A stretch of DNA of 41,220 nucleotides, taken from assembly GCA_024680815.1 (NCBI GenBank), contig JAILBQ010000123.1, positions 1-41,220 on the forward strand, written 5' to 3'. Positions 9,586-16,800 of the stretch are shown one piece after another. The translations under genes and the position numbers were made by a program. Position 1 is the first letter of the stretch. Each line of letters starts with the position of its first letter. Origin of the DNA: Lachnospiraceae bacterium. GTDB taxonomy: Bacteria; Bacillota; Clostridia; Lachnospirales; Lachnospiraceae. Under the pieces are notes generated by a model. That model saw nothing but the letters and a program-made list of their open reading frames with translations. It was not told the DNA's origin and did no database searches.

Positions 9586-10086
9586 ATGGCAGCAGATACC
9601 TATACTAACGGAGCGGGTTCATACTATCCGTTAACGAAGATGAATTTCCTGGTCACCGTCGCTACGATTTCCGGAACCGCAGCATTCAGCGAGGTGACAG
9701 GAGTAGAAGGAAGTGTTGATGTTATTGAGTTCCGTCAGGGCAATTCGGGGTCACTGGCTCCGGTAAAGATCCCGGGACTCGTTAAGCATGGAAATGTTAC
9801 TCTGAGGATGGGATATATTCTGGACAGCCCCTTCAAGACATGGATTCAGGAGTGCGTATCTGAAACCAGAGGCCAGATGCCCCGGTATGATGTGACAATA
9901 GAATTGATCGATATCAACCCGGCGGCACCGAACCAGACGGTGGAGACCACTCAGGGCACCAGAATCTGGACCTTAACAAACGCCTGGGTGGCGAAGTACA
10001 ACGCCCCCGATCTGGACGCCAAGACCTCTGATGTGGCAATTGAAAGCGTAGAGCTGGCCTATGAGGAGCTGGTGATACCGAACTAA
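9586..10086 (+). CDS. Inner tube protein (gp19 / Hcp-like family)
   Basis: This 166-residue protein fits the phage T4 gp19-like tube family used in CIS particles: FLVTVATISGTAAFSEVTGV near the start, VIEFRQGN, and a GNVTLRMGYILDSPFKTWI strand-helix unit. These subunits stack as hexamers inside the sheath and form the conduit pushed into the target. A GGAAAGGA site precedes the ATG. The gene is followed by a strong hairpin at 10106-10135 that could set the sheath-tube segment apart from the less abundant baseplate parts. A second, very different gp19-like domain is encoded at 10773. Confidence 0.96.
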   Translation: MAADTYTNGAGSYYPLTKMNFLVTVATISGTAAFSEVTGVEGSVDVIEFRQGNSGSLAPVKIPGLVKHGNVTLRMGYILDSPFKTWIQECVSETRGQMPRYDVTIELIDINPAAPNQTVETTQGTRIWTLTNAWVAKYNAPDLDAKTSDVAIESVELAYEELVIPN

Positions 10087-10105
10087 ACTTCTTTATAAGT
10101 GTTAT

Positions 10106-10135
10106 GCGTACAGGAGCGGACGCGTTCCTGTACGC
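10106..10135 (+). promoter_or_regulatory. Perfect 10-bp hairpin after the sheath-tube pair
   Basis: GCGTACAGGA at 10106-10115 is the exact reverse complement of TCCTGTACGC at 10126-10135, with a 10-base loop. There is no T-run after it, so it is not a classical terminator. It sits in the 93-base gap after the tube gene. A role as an mRNA-stabilising 3' end or processing site that keeps sheath and tube transcripts abundant is an inference. Confidence 0.6.
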
Positions 10136-10179
10136 TCTAATGCGGATAAGGAAATCAAAGAAGAAAAAGGAGATGTCTT

Positions 10180-10542
10180 ATGGAAACGGTTTACGACTTT
10201 ACTCTTCCGAAGGGGTACATGGACGCGTCGGGGGAACTGCACCGGCGGGGAAAGATGCGGTTAGCCACTGCGGGGGATGAAATATCCTCCACCAGGGATC
10301 CGAGGGTGCTCTCCAATCCCTCCTATCTGACAGTGGTCATATTAAGCCGGGTCATTACCGAGCTGGAGGGAGTGGAGGCCGTGAGCGCCACCCTTGTAGA
10401 AAAGCTGTTCACGGCTGATCTGGCCTATCTTCAGGATATGTACCAGAGAATAAACGATATCGAGCCTCCGACCCTGACGGCGGTGTGTCCGGACTGCGGG
10501 AAGAGCTTTGAGGTGCCGCTAAATTTTACCGGGGAGGGATAA
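10180..10542 (+). CDS. Phage tail-assembly-chaperone-like protein
   Basis: The 120-residue protein resembles the small CIS/phage proteins annotated as tail assembly or T4-type baseplate proteins: TLPKGYMDASGELHRRGKMR at the start, then DEISSTRDPRVLSNPSYLTV, and SRVITELEGVEAVSATLVEK. The C-terminus has a CPDCG knuckle with only one Cys pair. An AAAAAGGAGA site precedes the ATG. Such proteins are thought to help assemble the tube or baseplate and are usually followed by a small DUF6760 protein, which is present here in another frame with no normal start codon. A slippery-type heptamer lies near the 3' end (10521-10527). Confidence 0.75.
   Translation: METVYDFTLPKGYMDASGELHRRGKMRLATAGDEISSTRDPRVLSNPSYLTVVILSRVITELEGVEAVSATLVEKLFTADLAYLQDMYQRINDIEPPTLTAVCPDCGKSFEVPLNFTGEG
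10521..10527 (+). promoter_or_regulatory. Candidate -1 frameshift heptamer (A AAT TTT)
   Basis: Within codons CTA-AAT-TTT-ACC of the chaperone-like gene, the heptamer AAATTTT fits the X XXY YYZ slippery pattern in the correct phase. A -1 slip joins this frame to the open frame ending at 10742, giving a 187-residue fusion. A weak stem (GGATA 10537-10541 with TATCC 10548-10552) begins 9 bases downstream, and GAGGTG lies just upstream at 10510-10515. Function is unproven. Confidence 0.4.
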
Positions 10543-10742
10543 AACTCTATCCGGAGGAGGAGCTCTTTAAGGAGATGTCGTTTATTTCCTATTATTTCCA
10601 CTGGAGCGAGGAAAACGTCCTGTCCATTGAGCACAGAACCCGGAGAAAATGGTGCAGCGAGATTTCAAAGATCAATGCCCAGTTAAATCCCTCGAAAGAA
10701 AAGAAGGAAAAGAGCATTTTTGATATGAAGCCCAGCCGGTAA
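10539..10742 (+). CDS. Small DUF6760-like CIS protein, no standard start codon
   Basis: This frame is open from 10512 to the stop at 10740-10742 and encodes LYPEEELFKEMSFISYYFHW, then IEHRTRRKWCSEISKIN. That matches, from memory, the small DUF6760 family found beside CIS tail-assembly genes (YP..LyeEvafiayhfHW..., LeH.eRr.W..eI..iN). No ATG, GTG or TTG precedes the conserved LYPEEELF part. The options are an ATA start at 10539 overlapping the upstream stop, a shortened protein from ATG 10575 (55 residues, losing conserved residues), or a -1 frameshift from the upstream gene at 10521-10527. The start given here is therefore provisional. Confidence 0.6.
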   Translation: MKLYPEEELFKEMSFISYYFHWSEENVLSIEHRTRRKWCSEISKINAQLNPSKEKKEKSIFDMKPSR

Positions 10743-10772
10743 GACGGCATAAAGATTCATCAGGAGTCGTTC

Positions 10773-12800
10773 ATGGGAGAAAAAAAACATTATGAGACAG
10801 TAGGAACCTATAGCAGGGGAGATCTCCTTGACGGAGGTACAAGATATAAGGTCAATCCCGTTCCCTCCTTCAACTTCGCTCTGGAGGTGGAGCTGGCGTT
10901 TTTCATGCCCCTGCGTTCCGTCAGAATCGATAAGAAGGAAAACGAGTTCGAGCAGTACCAGGAGGGAGGACTCAACGATTACGTCCACATGCTCCGCAAG
11001 CCTGTTACCAGGCCCTTTACCTTTACGGTGGAGAGGTATCTCGGAACCTCGGAGTCAGCGGATTTTCCGACGTTTCTTTTCGATCCGCTTTCACTGGGGA
11101 CACAGCTTATTCTTCCGGTGATGCTCTATGTGGGCAGATATCCGAAGATCAATTTCAGCGCGGGCACAACTCTGGCTTCCTTCGGGCGGATCTATTTCTT
11201 TACCGGCTGCACCGTCATCGCCAAGGATTTCGGTGAACTGAACGCGGAGAAAAGCGGACTTCACACGGAGCTTACCACCATCTCCTACAGGGAGATGTTC
11301 GCTCTCGACAATCCGGTCAACGGCATTGATCTGGATCGCTGGGAGATCGAAAAGGGCACCAAGAAACAGACAAATTCGGACTGGCCCAAAACGAACACGG
11401 CGAAAGATCCGGCCCCTCACAAGCAGTGGTACTATCCCGGAGATCCCGACCAGGGAAGCAGCGTAAGTACCGAAAGTCACAAAACCGGAACCAAATCCAG
11501 CACAAAAACCGAGGAAAGATCCTGGAGATATCCCGGCAACCCGGTGGATGGCTCCGAGCAGAGCACCCAGAGCGCGGCGCAGCAGATTGCCGGCGAGGCG
11601 GCGGAAAACAGGCAGTGGCGCTATCCCGAAAATCCCGTGGACGGTTCAAAAGACAGCGCAGACAGCGCAAGGCATCAGGATAGTGACAGCAAGAGAACTC
11701 CCCAGAAGGAGTGGCGTCTTCCCAGCAATCCCGTGGACGGCTCGAAGCAGAGCACGGACAATGCCAGACATCAGGAGAACGAAAAAGAGCGGGCGATTTA
11801 TAACGGCTGGGAAATCGGGGATAAGCCCGGCAGCCATGAAAACACTGCGGCAAAGAAGGCAGCTGACACCGGAATCGCGGAAAAGCACCAGTGGATTTAT
11901 GACGGCAGCGTAATCGGAGGCGGCGAGCAGAGCGCGGCACAGGCGGAGGCCACCGAAGCCGAAAAGCGTGCCTGGGAATATGACGGAAGCTCAGCAGGCG
12001 GCGGCGACAGGAGCTCGAGAGAGGCGAAGGACACCGGGGAGCCCGAGAAGCGCGCCTGGGAATACGACGGAAGCGCGGCAGGCGGCGGCGACAGGAGCTC
12101 GAGAGAGGCAAAGTCCACCGAAGCCGAAAAGCGTGCCTGGGAATATGACGGAAAGCCTGAGGGCGGCGGAGACAAGAGTGCGCGACAGGCTGCAAACTCC
12201 GAGCCCGAGACAAACGAATGGGTCTTTGACGGCTCCACGGAGGGCGGCGGCCAGTCCAGCGCCAGAGTTCCCGCTGACAGCGGTACTGCCGAGAAGCGCG
12301 CCTGGGAATATAACGGAAGCGCGGAAGGCGGCGGAGACAAGAGCGCGAAGCAGAGCAACAGCAAAAAATCTTCCGACGGCAAAAAATACGATATCAAGAA
12401 CAACAGTCCGAAGAGCGCAAAGGCCGGTGAAGACACCGGAAAGCCGGAAGGCCGCGCCTTTGACATGAAGAACGGCGGAAAGAAAAGCGCCCGCAGGGGC
12501 GAGGACACCGGAAAGCCTGAGGGCCGTTCCTGGGGAATTGACGGAAGCGGAGAGAAGAGCGCCCGTCAGGCTGAGAGTTCCTCGGCGCCGGAGAGCCGGG
12601 GCTGGGGGATCGACGGAAGCGGGGAGGCCCAGGCCGCCCAGGCCAAGGACACCGGTTCGCCGGAAGCACGCACCTGGGAATATAACGGTTCCCTTGAAGG
12701 CGGCGGCACCCAAAGCGCAAAGGCGAATCCTTCCACAAAGCCCGAGAAGCTTTTATGGCCGCCCACGAGAAGGGCTAAAATGGCTGATGCGTTGAAATAA
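10773..12800 (+). CDS. gp19-like tube domain fused to a long Trp-repeat tail
   Basis: Residues about 30-190 of this 675-residue protein look like a gp19-type tube domain: PSFNFALEVELAFFMPLRSV, an EFEQYQEGGLNDYVHML loop and RPFTFTVERYLG. It may be the Pvc5-like adaptor ring at the tube base. Residues about 217-661 are instead a hydrophilic tail of about 16 degenerate repeats of 24-33 residues. Most start with an aromatic residue, as in WEYDGSAAGGGDRSSREAK, and end in EKRA or PEGR. Earlier copies read WRYPGNPVDGS. The tail looks disordered. The start follows CAGGAG at 10761-10766. Known tube adaptors do not, to my knowledge, carry such a tail. Its job (length control, adhesion, cargo docking) is unknown. 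Confidence 0.85.
   Translation: MGEKKHYETVGTYSRGDLLDGGTRYKVNPVPSFNFALEVELAFFMPLRSVRIDKKENEFEQYQEGGLNDYVHMLRKPVTRPFTFTVERYLGTSESADFPTFLFDPLSLGTQLILPVMLYVGRYPKINFSAGTTLASFGRIYFFTGCTVIAKDFGELNAEKSGLHTELTTISYREMFALDNPVNGIDLDRWEIEKGTKKQTNSDWPKTNTAKDPAPHKQWYYPGDPDQGSSVSTESHKTGTKSSTKTEERSWRYPGNPVDGSEQSTQSAAQQIAGEAAENRQWRYPENPVDGSKDSADSARHQDSDSKRTPQKEWRLPSNPVDGSKQSTDNARHQENEKERAIYNGWEIGDKPGSHENTAAKKAADTGIAEKHQWIYDGSVIGGGEQSAAQAEATEAEKRAWEYDGSSAGGGDRSSREAKDTGEPEKRAWEYDGSAAGGGDRSSREAKSTEAEKRAWEYDGKPEGGGDKSARQAANSEPETNEWVFDGSTEGGGQSSARVPADSGTAEKRAWEYNGSAEGGGDKSAKQSNSKKSSDGKKYDIKNNSPKSAKAGEDTGKPEGRAFDMKNGGKKSARRGEDTGKPEGRSWGIDGSGEKSARQAESSSAPESRGWGIDGSGEAQAAQAKDTGSPEARTWEYNGSLEGGGTQSAKANPSTKPEKLLWPPTRRAKMADALK
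11421..12770 (+). repeat. In-gene tandem repeats (72-99 bp units)
   Basis: This stretch encodes the degenerate Trp-centred repeats of the tube-like protein. Neighbouring units near 11973-12140 are nearly identical at the DNA level, with a shared 17-base GGCGACAGGAGCTCGAG block in two consecutive copies 84 bases apart, which suggests recent unit duplication. Outer copies have diverged strongly. Confidence 0.8.
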
Positions 12801-12811
12801 GCGATAGAGGA

Positions 12812-14896
12812 ATGTTAACACTTAAGGCACCTGTTGAATTAAAGAACCGTACCTCCTTTGTGCATGATAACGACAGCTTCTCCCACCGGCTTACGGACCG
12901 CTATTCCATTACGGGGTCGGGAGTGGGGGCGGAGGAGCTGCTTCATGCACTGACCACCCCGCCGGATATTGTTATCGCGGAGGGAGACTACACCACCGTT
13001 GCGGGAAATACGGTAATTAACTCCAGAAACGAAGAGAAGCTGGACATCATAAATAACGTTTTAAACCGGATTCTTGTTTCCGTGAATTCGCCTCTTACCT
13101 ATCAGGACCGGGTGTATATCACGGACTGCTTAAATAAACTGGGTATAAGGGATGACCGCCGGTTTATGTCGGAAGTGCGGCGCTTCATGCGCCGCACCGA
13201 GGAGCACAACACCCTTATAGACCTCTATTTTCAGGACGAGGCAAATGAGCTCCGGCAGGACGTACTTCAGTGGATAGTGCAGGAGCTACGGAACAGAGGC
13301 CGGGAAGAGAGGGTTGAAAGCAACAGGTATTTTGAAAACCACTTAAGCACCGAGATTATGAACCGGCTGCAGACCGGGGCGATTTACCAGATTGTTTCCA
13401 ATTTTACCCAGAATCCCGTTTTAAAGGAAATCGCCGCTCCGGAGCTTTCCGTGTCCGAGCAGGGAGAAACCGCAAGAGAAATCCTGACTCAGCGGATTTT
13501 TAATTCCTTCATAGCCGAGGGAGAGGAATTAATCTACAGGGAAGATTACTACGAGGGCGACCGTTTCGAGGAGGGCGAAGGGAAGGAACGCACCAGGGAG
13601 TATATTGAGAGAGAGTCACCGGTGGACGCGCGGGAATATACAACGGTTACCGTGGAGCCGGGGAGCACCCGGGAAATACTCCGGCAGAGTGTCAGGGATT
13701 ATTTCGGCGAGGAAAGAGAGCGCTACCTCTACAGGGTGGGGAACGTCTACGAGGAGGAATTTGTTTCGGAGAGCACCACGGAAGGGAACTTTACAACCTC
13801 TGTCACCTCAGCCGTCATGCTGGATTTAATCAAGAACCTGATCAGCGTCGGGTATGAGCGGTTAAGCAGACAGGAAAACCAGTGGTTCGATCTTCGGAAA
13901 ATCATGTATCAGTCCTCAGGAAACACTCTGAGCCGGCTTAACATTATTTCCTCCGACAATTATGTTACGACGGTGGTGGATCATGCGGAAGAAGAGACAG
14001 AGCTTGTCCACGAAAACACCGAAGAGCTCGTAACCGAAGAAACGGACAGGACCGAGGAGAACCTGGAGCTTATCCGGGAGCAGGTCAGACAGATGGAGGA
14101 AAACAACCGGAATGAGGTAAGCCGCTACCAGCAGATTTTATCAATACTTAACCGGGTACGGGAGCGCAGACGCAGTGAGGACGCTGCAGAGCGGACAAGA
14201 CGGGAATCACTCGGAGCGCTGGAAGGGGAAAACGTCGTCTACGAGAGCCTTGAAGAGGAAGCGGCAAGAGAAGAGGAAGCCAAAAGGGAAGCCTTCCGGG
14301 AGATCATCCGCCTCTTCCCCGACGACAGGGGGAGGGTGCTTTCAATACTGGAGCAGTTTTTCACCGGCAGAAGCGTGACGGAGGGAGATACCAACGTCAT
14401 GAGCTCCGATATAAACCTCCTGCTTCAGGACATAGAACGTTTCAATGAGCGCGAACGCACACAGGAGCTTATTTTAAGGGAGACCGCCGAGGGGGAGAGC
14501 GAGGCGAAGGAGGAGCTGGAAAAGCTCAGGTCCGAGAGGGAGAGCGTCCCGGAGAAGAGAGAGACGGGACGCGAAAGGGCTCCGGAAGCGGAGCTTGTTC
14601 TTCGGAGAAACGAAAGCATCACAACCGAGGAGCTGGAGGAAACTCTTGCGCAGTACCGGGCGGAACGGAGCCGCAGGGTAGAGGACAACATCGAAGAGGC
14701 GGAGACGGTGGACAACCGCTCGGAGGTCCACCGGACCGTGACGGAAAGCAGAAACGTCATGACCGAACAGGATCTCAACGAAATCCAGGACATGGTGAAC
14801 CGGGGGCTGAAGTCCCAGATGGGAGCCATCTCGGAGGAGGTTCTCCACAGGCTTGAGCGGAGACTTAAAAACGAAAAGAGCCGCAGAGGGTTATAA
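12812..14896 (+). CDS. Highly charged coiled-coil protein, tape-measure candidate
   Basis: This 694-residue protein is very rich in Glu and Arg and is predicted by eye to be mostly helical. Long heptad-like runs cover about residues 390-500 (EETELVHENTEELVTEE onward) and 540-694. It has no signal peptide, membrane segment or recognised domain. It sits between the tube-like protein and the Pvc7-like adaptors. No other gene in the cluster is an obvious tape-measure protein, so this is the best candidate for setting tube length. That is positional inference; classical tape measures are usually less charged and often carry hydrophobic segments. The GAGG site is unusually close (1 base) to the ATG, so initiation may depend on coupling to the upstream gene 11 bases away. 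Confidence 0.65.
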   Translation: MLTLKAPVELKNRTSFVHDNDSFSHRLTDRYSITGSGVGAEELLHALTTPPDIVIAEGDYTTVAGNTVINSRNEEKLDIINNVLNRILVSVNSPLTYQDRVYITDCLNKLGIRDDRRFMSEVRRFMRRTEEHNTLIDLYFQDEANELRQDVLQWIVQELRNRGREERVESNRYFENHLSTEIMNRLQTGAIYQIVSNFTQNPVLKEIAAPELSVSEQGETAREILTQRIFNSFIAEGEELIYREDYYEGDRFEEGEGKERTREYIERESPVDAREYTTVTVEPGSTREILRQSVRDYFGEERERYLYRVGNVYEEEFVSESTTEGNFTTSVTSAVMLDLIKNLISVGYERLSRQENQWFDLRKIMYQSSGNTLSRLNIISSDNYVTTVVDHAEEETELVHENTEELVTEETDRTEENLELIREQVRQMEENNRNEVSRYQQILSILNRVRERRRSEDAAERTRRESLGALEGENVVYESLEEEAAREEEAKREAFREIIRLFPDDRGRVLSILEQFFTGRSVTEGDTNVMSSDINLLLQDIERFNERERTQELILRETAEGESEAKEELEKLRSERESVPEKRETGRERAPEAELVLRRNESITTEELEETLAQYRAERSRRVEDNIEEAETVDNRSEVHRTVTESRNVMTEQDLNEIQDMVNRGLKSQMGAISEEVLHRLERRLKNEKSRRGL

Positions 14897-14925
14897 CTGA
14901 CCTGAAGTAACGAAAGGATAAAATA

Positions 14926-15804
14926 ATGGGAAATGCGCTTGAAAATGTGGGACGGAGTCTCATCGGCAATGTCGCCAAGGCGATTCTCTGCATTAGAAAC
15001 CCCGGCAGCATAACAGATGATTTGGACAATAGCAAGGAAGGGGATCTTCTGGTCGGAGAGGCAGCGGCCATTAAGGATATTGCCGGGGAAGCGGGTCATC
15101 CGGAGCAGGGACTTGAGGGTACCCTTATGAAAAGCGCGGCGGAGGCCCTTAAAAAAAAGAAGACCCTGGGCTACAGCGACGTGAAGACCAAGGCCAAAGC
15201 GAAAAATTATATTGCGCTTCAGATGCAGTATAATCCTTCCTCCCTTCGCTTCGATACCACCGCCGGCCGGCAGATGAATTACGGAAGAAACGGCGCTGAC
15301 ACGTCCCTCCAGCAGTATATCGCTCCGGCTTCCACAACCTTAAGCTGCGAGCTTCTTTTCGACGACGTGAACAATATGGATGCCTTCATGCTTTCCGATC
15401 TTCCTCTCTCCACCGGACAGATACTGAGCTTCGGAAAAAGCGTGGTCACCAATGCCAGGGGTATGGACTACAGCGTGCAGGATCAGCTGGAAGGCCTGAT
15501 TTCACTGATGGCGGTGCCCGAGGCCAAGCAGGTGATCTTTTTCTGGGGAAACATGAGCTTTCGGGGAGAAATGGTTCAGGTTACCACCACCTATACAATG
15601 TTTAACAAGAAAGGCTATCCGATCCGGGGGAAGGCCGCGATTTCCATTCGCCAGGGAGATTCCTCCAAGGATGAGGAAGCAGCCTACAGATACGATAATA
15701 CCTACTGGGACAATGCCGTTGATACCATGTTCGCCATGGACCGCGGAAAGCAGGGTACGTTTGAGAAGATAACCAACAACAATCTTTTGAATTTGAACAT
15801 CTGA
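14926..15804 (+). CDS. CIS tube adaptor protein (Pvc7-like), first copy
   Basis: The 292-residue product has the signature of the CIS tube/adaptor family: ALQMQYNPSSLRFDTTAG, STTLSCELLFDDVNNMDAFM, KQVIFFWGNMSFRGEMVQV and TTYTMFNKKGYPIRGKAAIS. In Pvc/Afp particles these proteins join the tube to the hub. The usual C-terminal LysM domain is not visible, and the protein ends soon after the core. The first 95 residues are an unrecognised, variable extension. Start ATG follows a GAAAGGA site. A paralogue follows 18 bases downstream. Confidence 0.85.
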   Translation: MGNALENVGRSLIGNVAKAILCIRNPGSITDDLDNSKEGDLLVGEAAAIKDIAGEAGHPEQGLEGTLMKSAAEALKKKKTLGYSDVKTKAKAKNYIALQMQYNPSSLRFDTTAGRQMNYGRNGADTSLQQYIAPASTTLSCELLFDDVNNMDAFMLSDLPLSTGQILSFGKSVVTNARGMDYSVQDQLEGLISLMAVPEAKQVIFFWGNMSFRGEMVQVTTTYTMFNKKGYPIRGKAAISIRQGDSSKDEEAAYRYDNTYWDNAVDTMFAMDRGKQGTFEKITNNNLLNLNI

Positions 15805-15822
15805 TTTCCGGAGATATAAAAA

Positions 15823-16797
15823 ATGGAGTTTAAGGATGTAGCTAAAAGTCTGGCCCAGAACATGGGGGCCATTGAAAAGGCCCAGATCGAGATTCTGGAT
15901 TTCAGGGAGAGGCTGGTGGACAACGAGCTGGATCCTGTGAAGCTTAACGGCGGCGGAAATGTCGGGCTGGATCCGAAAATAAACAAGGGGGCTGCCACGG
16001 CCTTCGCCGATACCGGCATGACCAACGATTTCATGGTGGAAACCGCCACAATGGACAGAAAGGAGAAGCCGGGAGCTCTGCAGGTCACCCAATCGGGCCC
16101 CACACTGGAGAAGGTTAAGAAAAAGCTTTATACCGTCCAGTTCAATCCCTCCTCCCTGCAGCTTAGCGCTCATGGCGGCGGCAGAGTGCAGAAGACGAAG
16201 TATAACACCCTGAAGGACAAAGACGGACATGACATTCTGGATGAAAACGGAAAGCCGAAGCTGGAAAGCGGCGGCGTCAGCTATGAGCGCGCCTCCACAA
16301 CCATCAGTTTAAGCGTCTCTCTCCTTTTTGACGCCATGGATATTCAGGGCGCCTTTATGTCGGATAAGTTCAATATTTCCCCCTCGGCTCTGATAGGAGA
16401 TTTGGCGAAGACTATAAATTACAATATGAGCAAGAAGGACGAAAACGGCAATAAAACCGATGAATCCCGTAAAAAGACGTCGGTGCAGCCGGAGGTGGAG
16501 GGTTTTATCGGGATTCTCAGAAACCGTTATACAAGACTTATCACCTTCCATTGGGGAAAGATGTCCTATACCGGGGTGCTAAGGAGTGTGAGCGCCACCT
16601 ATACGATGTTTGATCCCCTGGGGCAGCCCGTCAGGGCAAAGGTTGATTTAACCATAATGTGTGCCGACGAGGATATTTATAAAAGCTCCCTGAATTACTG
16701 GCGGAAACGCTATAAGGATATTTACGGCAAGGCAAAGGACGGCGGCATAAGCTATGTCAAGGCCTCACAGATGGTGGGGAATCTGTTTAATATTTAA
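15823..16797 (+). CDS. CIS tube adaptor protein (Pvc7-like), second copy
   Basis: This 324-residue protein is a paralogue of the preceding one: LYTVQFNPSSLQLSAHGGG, ASTTISLSVSLLFDAMDIQG, RLITFHWGKMSYTGVLRSV and SATYTMFDPLGQPVRAKVDL line up with it. It differs by a longer N-terminal region, a KDKDGHDILDENGKP insertion, and a C-terminal helical tail (LNYWRKRYKDIYGKAKDGG). No LysM motif is obvious. Two divergent copies in a row suggest two stacked adaptor rings or a hetero-oligomeric ring between tube and hub. The gene lies 3 bases before the hub gene. Confidence 0.85.
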   Translation: MEFKDVAKSLAQNMGAIEKAQIEILDFRERLVDNELDPVKLNGGGNVGLDPKINKGAATAFADTGMTNDFMVETATMDRKEKPGALQVTQSGPTLEKVKKKLYTVQFNPSSLQLSAHGGGRVQKTKYNTLKDKDGHDILDENGKPKLESGGVSYERASTTISLSVSLLFDAMDIQGAFMSDKFNISPSALIGDLAKTINYNMSKKDENGNKTDESRKKTSVQPEVEGFIGILRNRYTRLITFHWGKMSYTGVLRSVSATYTMFDPLGQPVRAKVDLTIMCADEDIYKSSLNYWRKRYKDIYGKAKDGGISYVKASQMVGNLFNI

Positions 16798-16800
16798 GCC

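Noticed and set aside
11317-12713. Several long minus-strand and alternative-frame ORFs in the repeat region
   Set aside because: They are by-products of the GC-rich tandem repeats; their products are low-complexity Arg/Ser/Pro strings.
11421-12770. CRISPR-like or intergenic repeat array
   Set aside because: Repeats are in frame, degenerate, directly abutting and coding; there are no unique spacers or cas genes.
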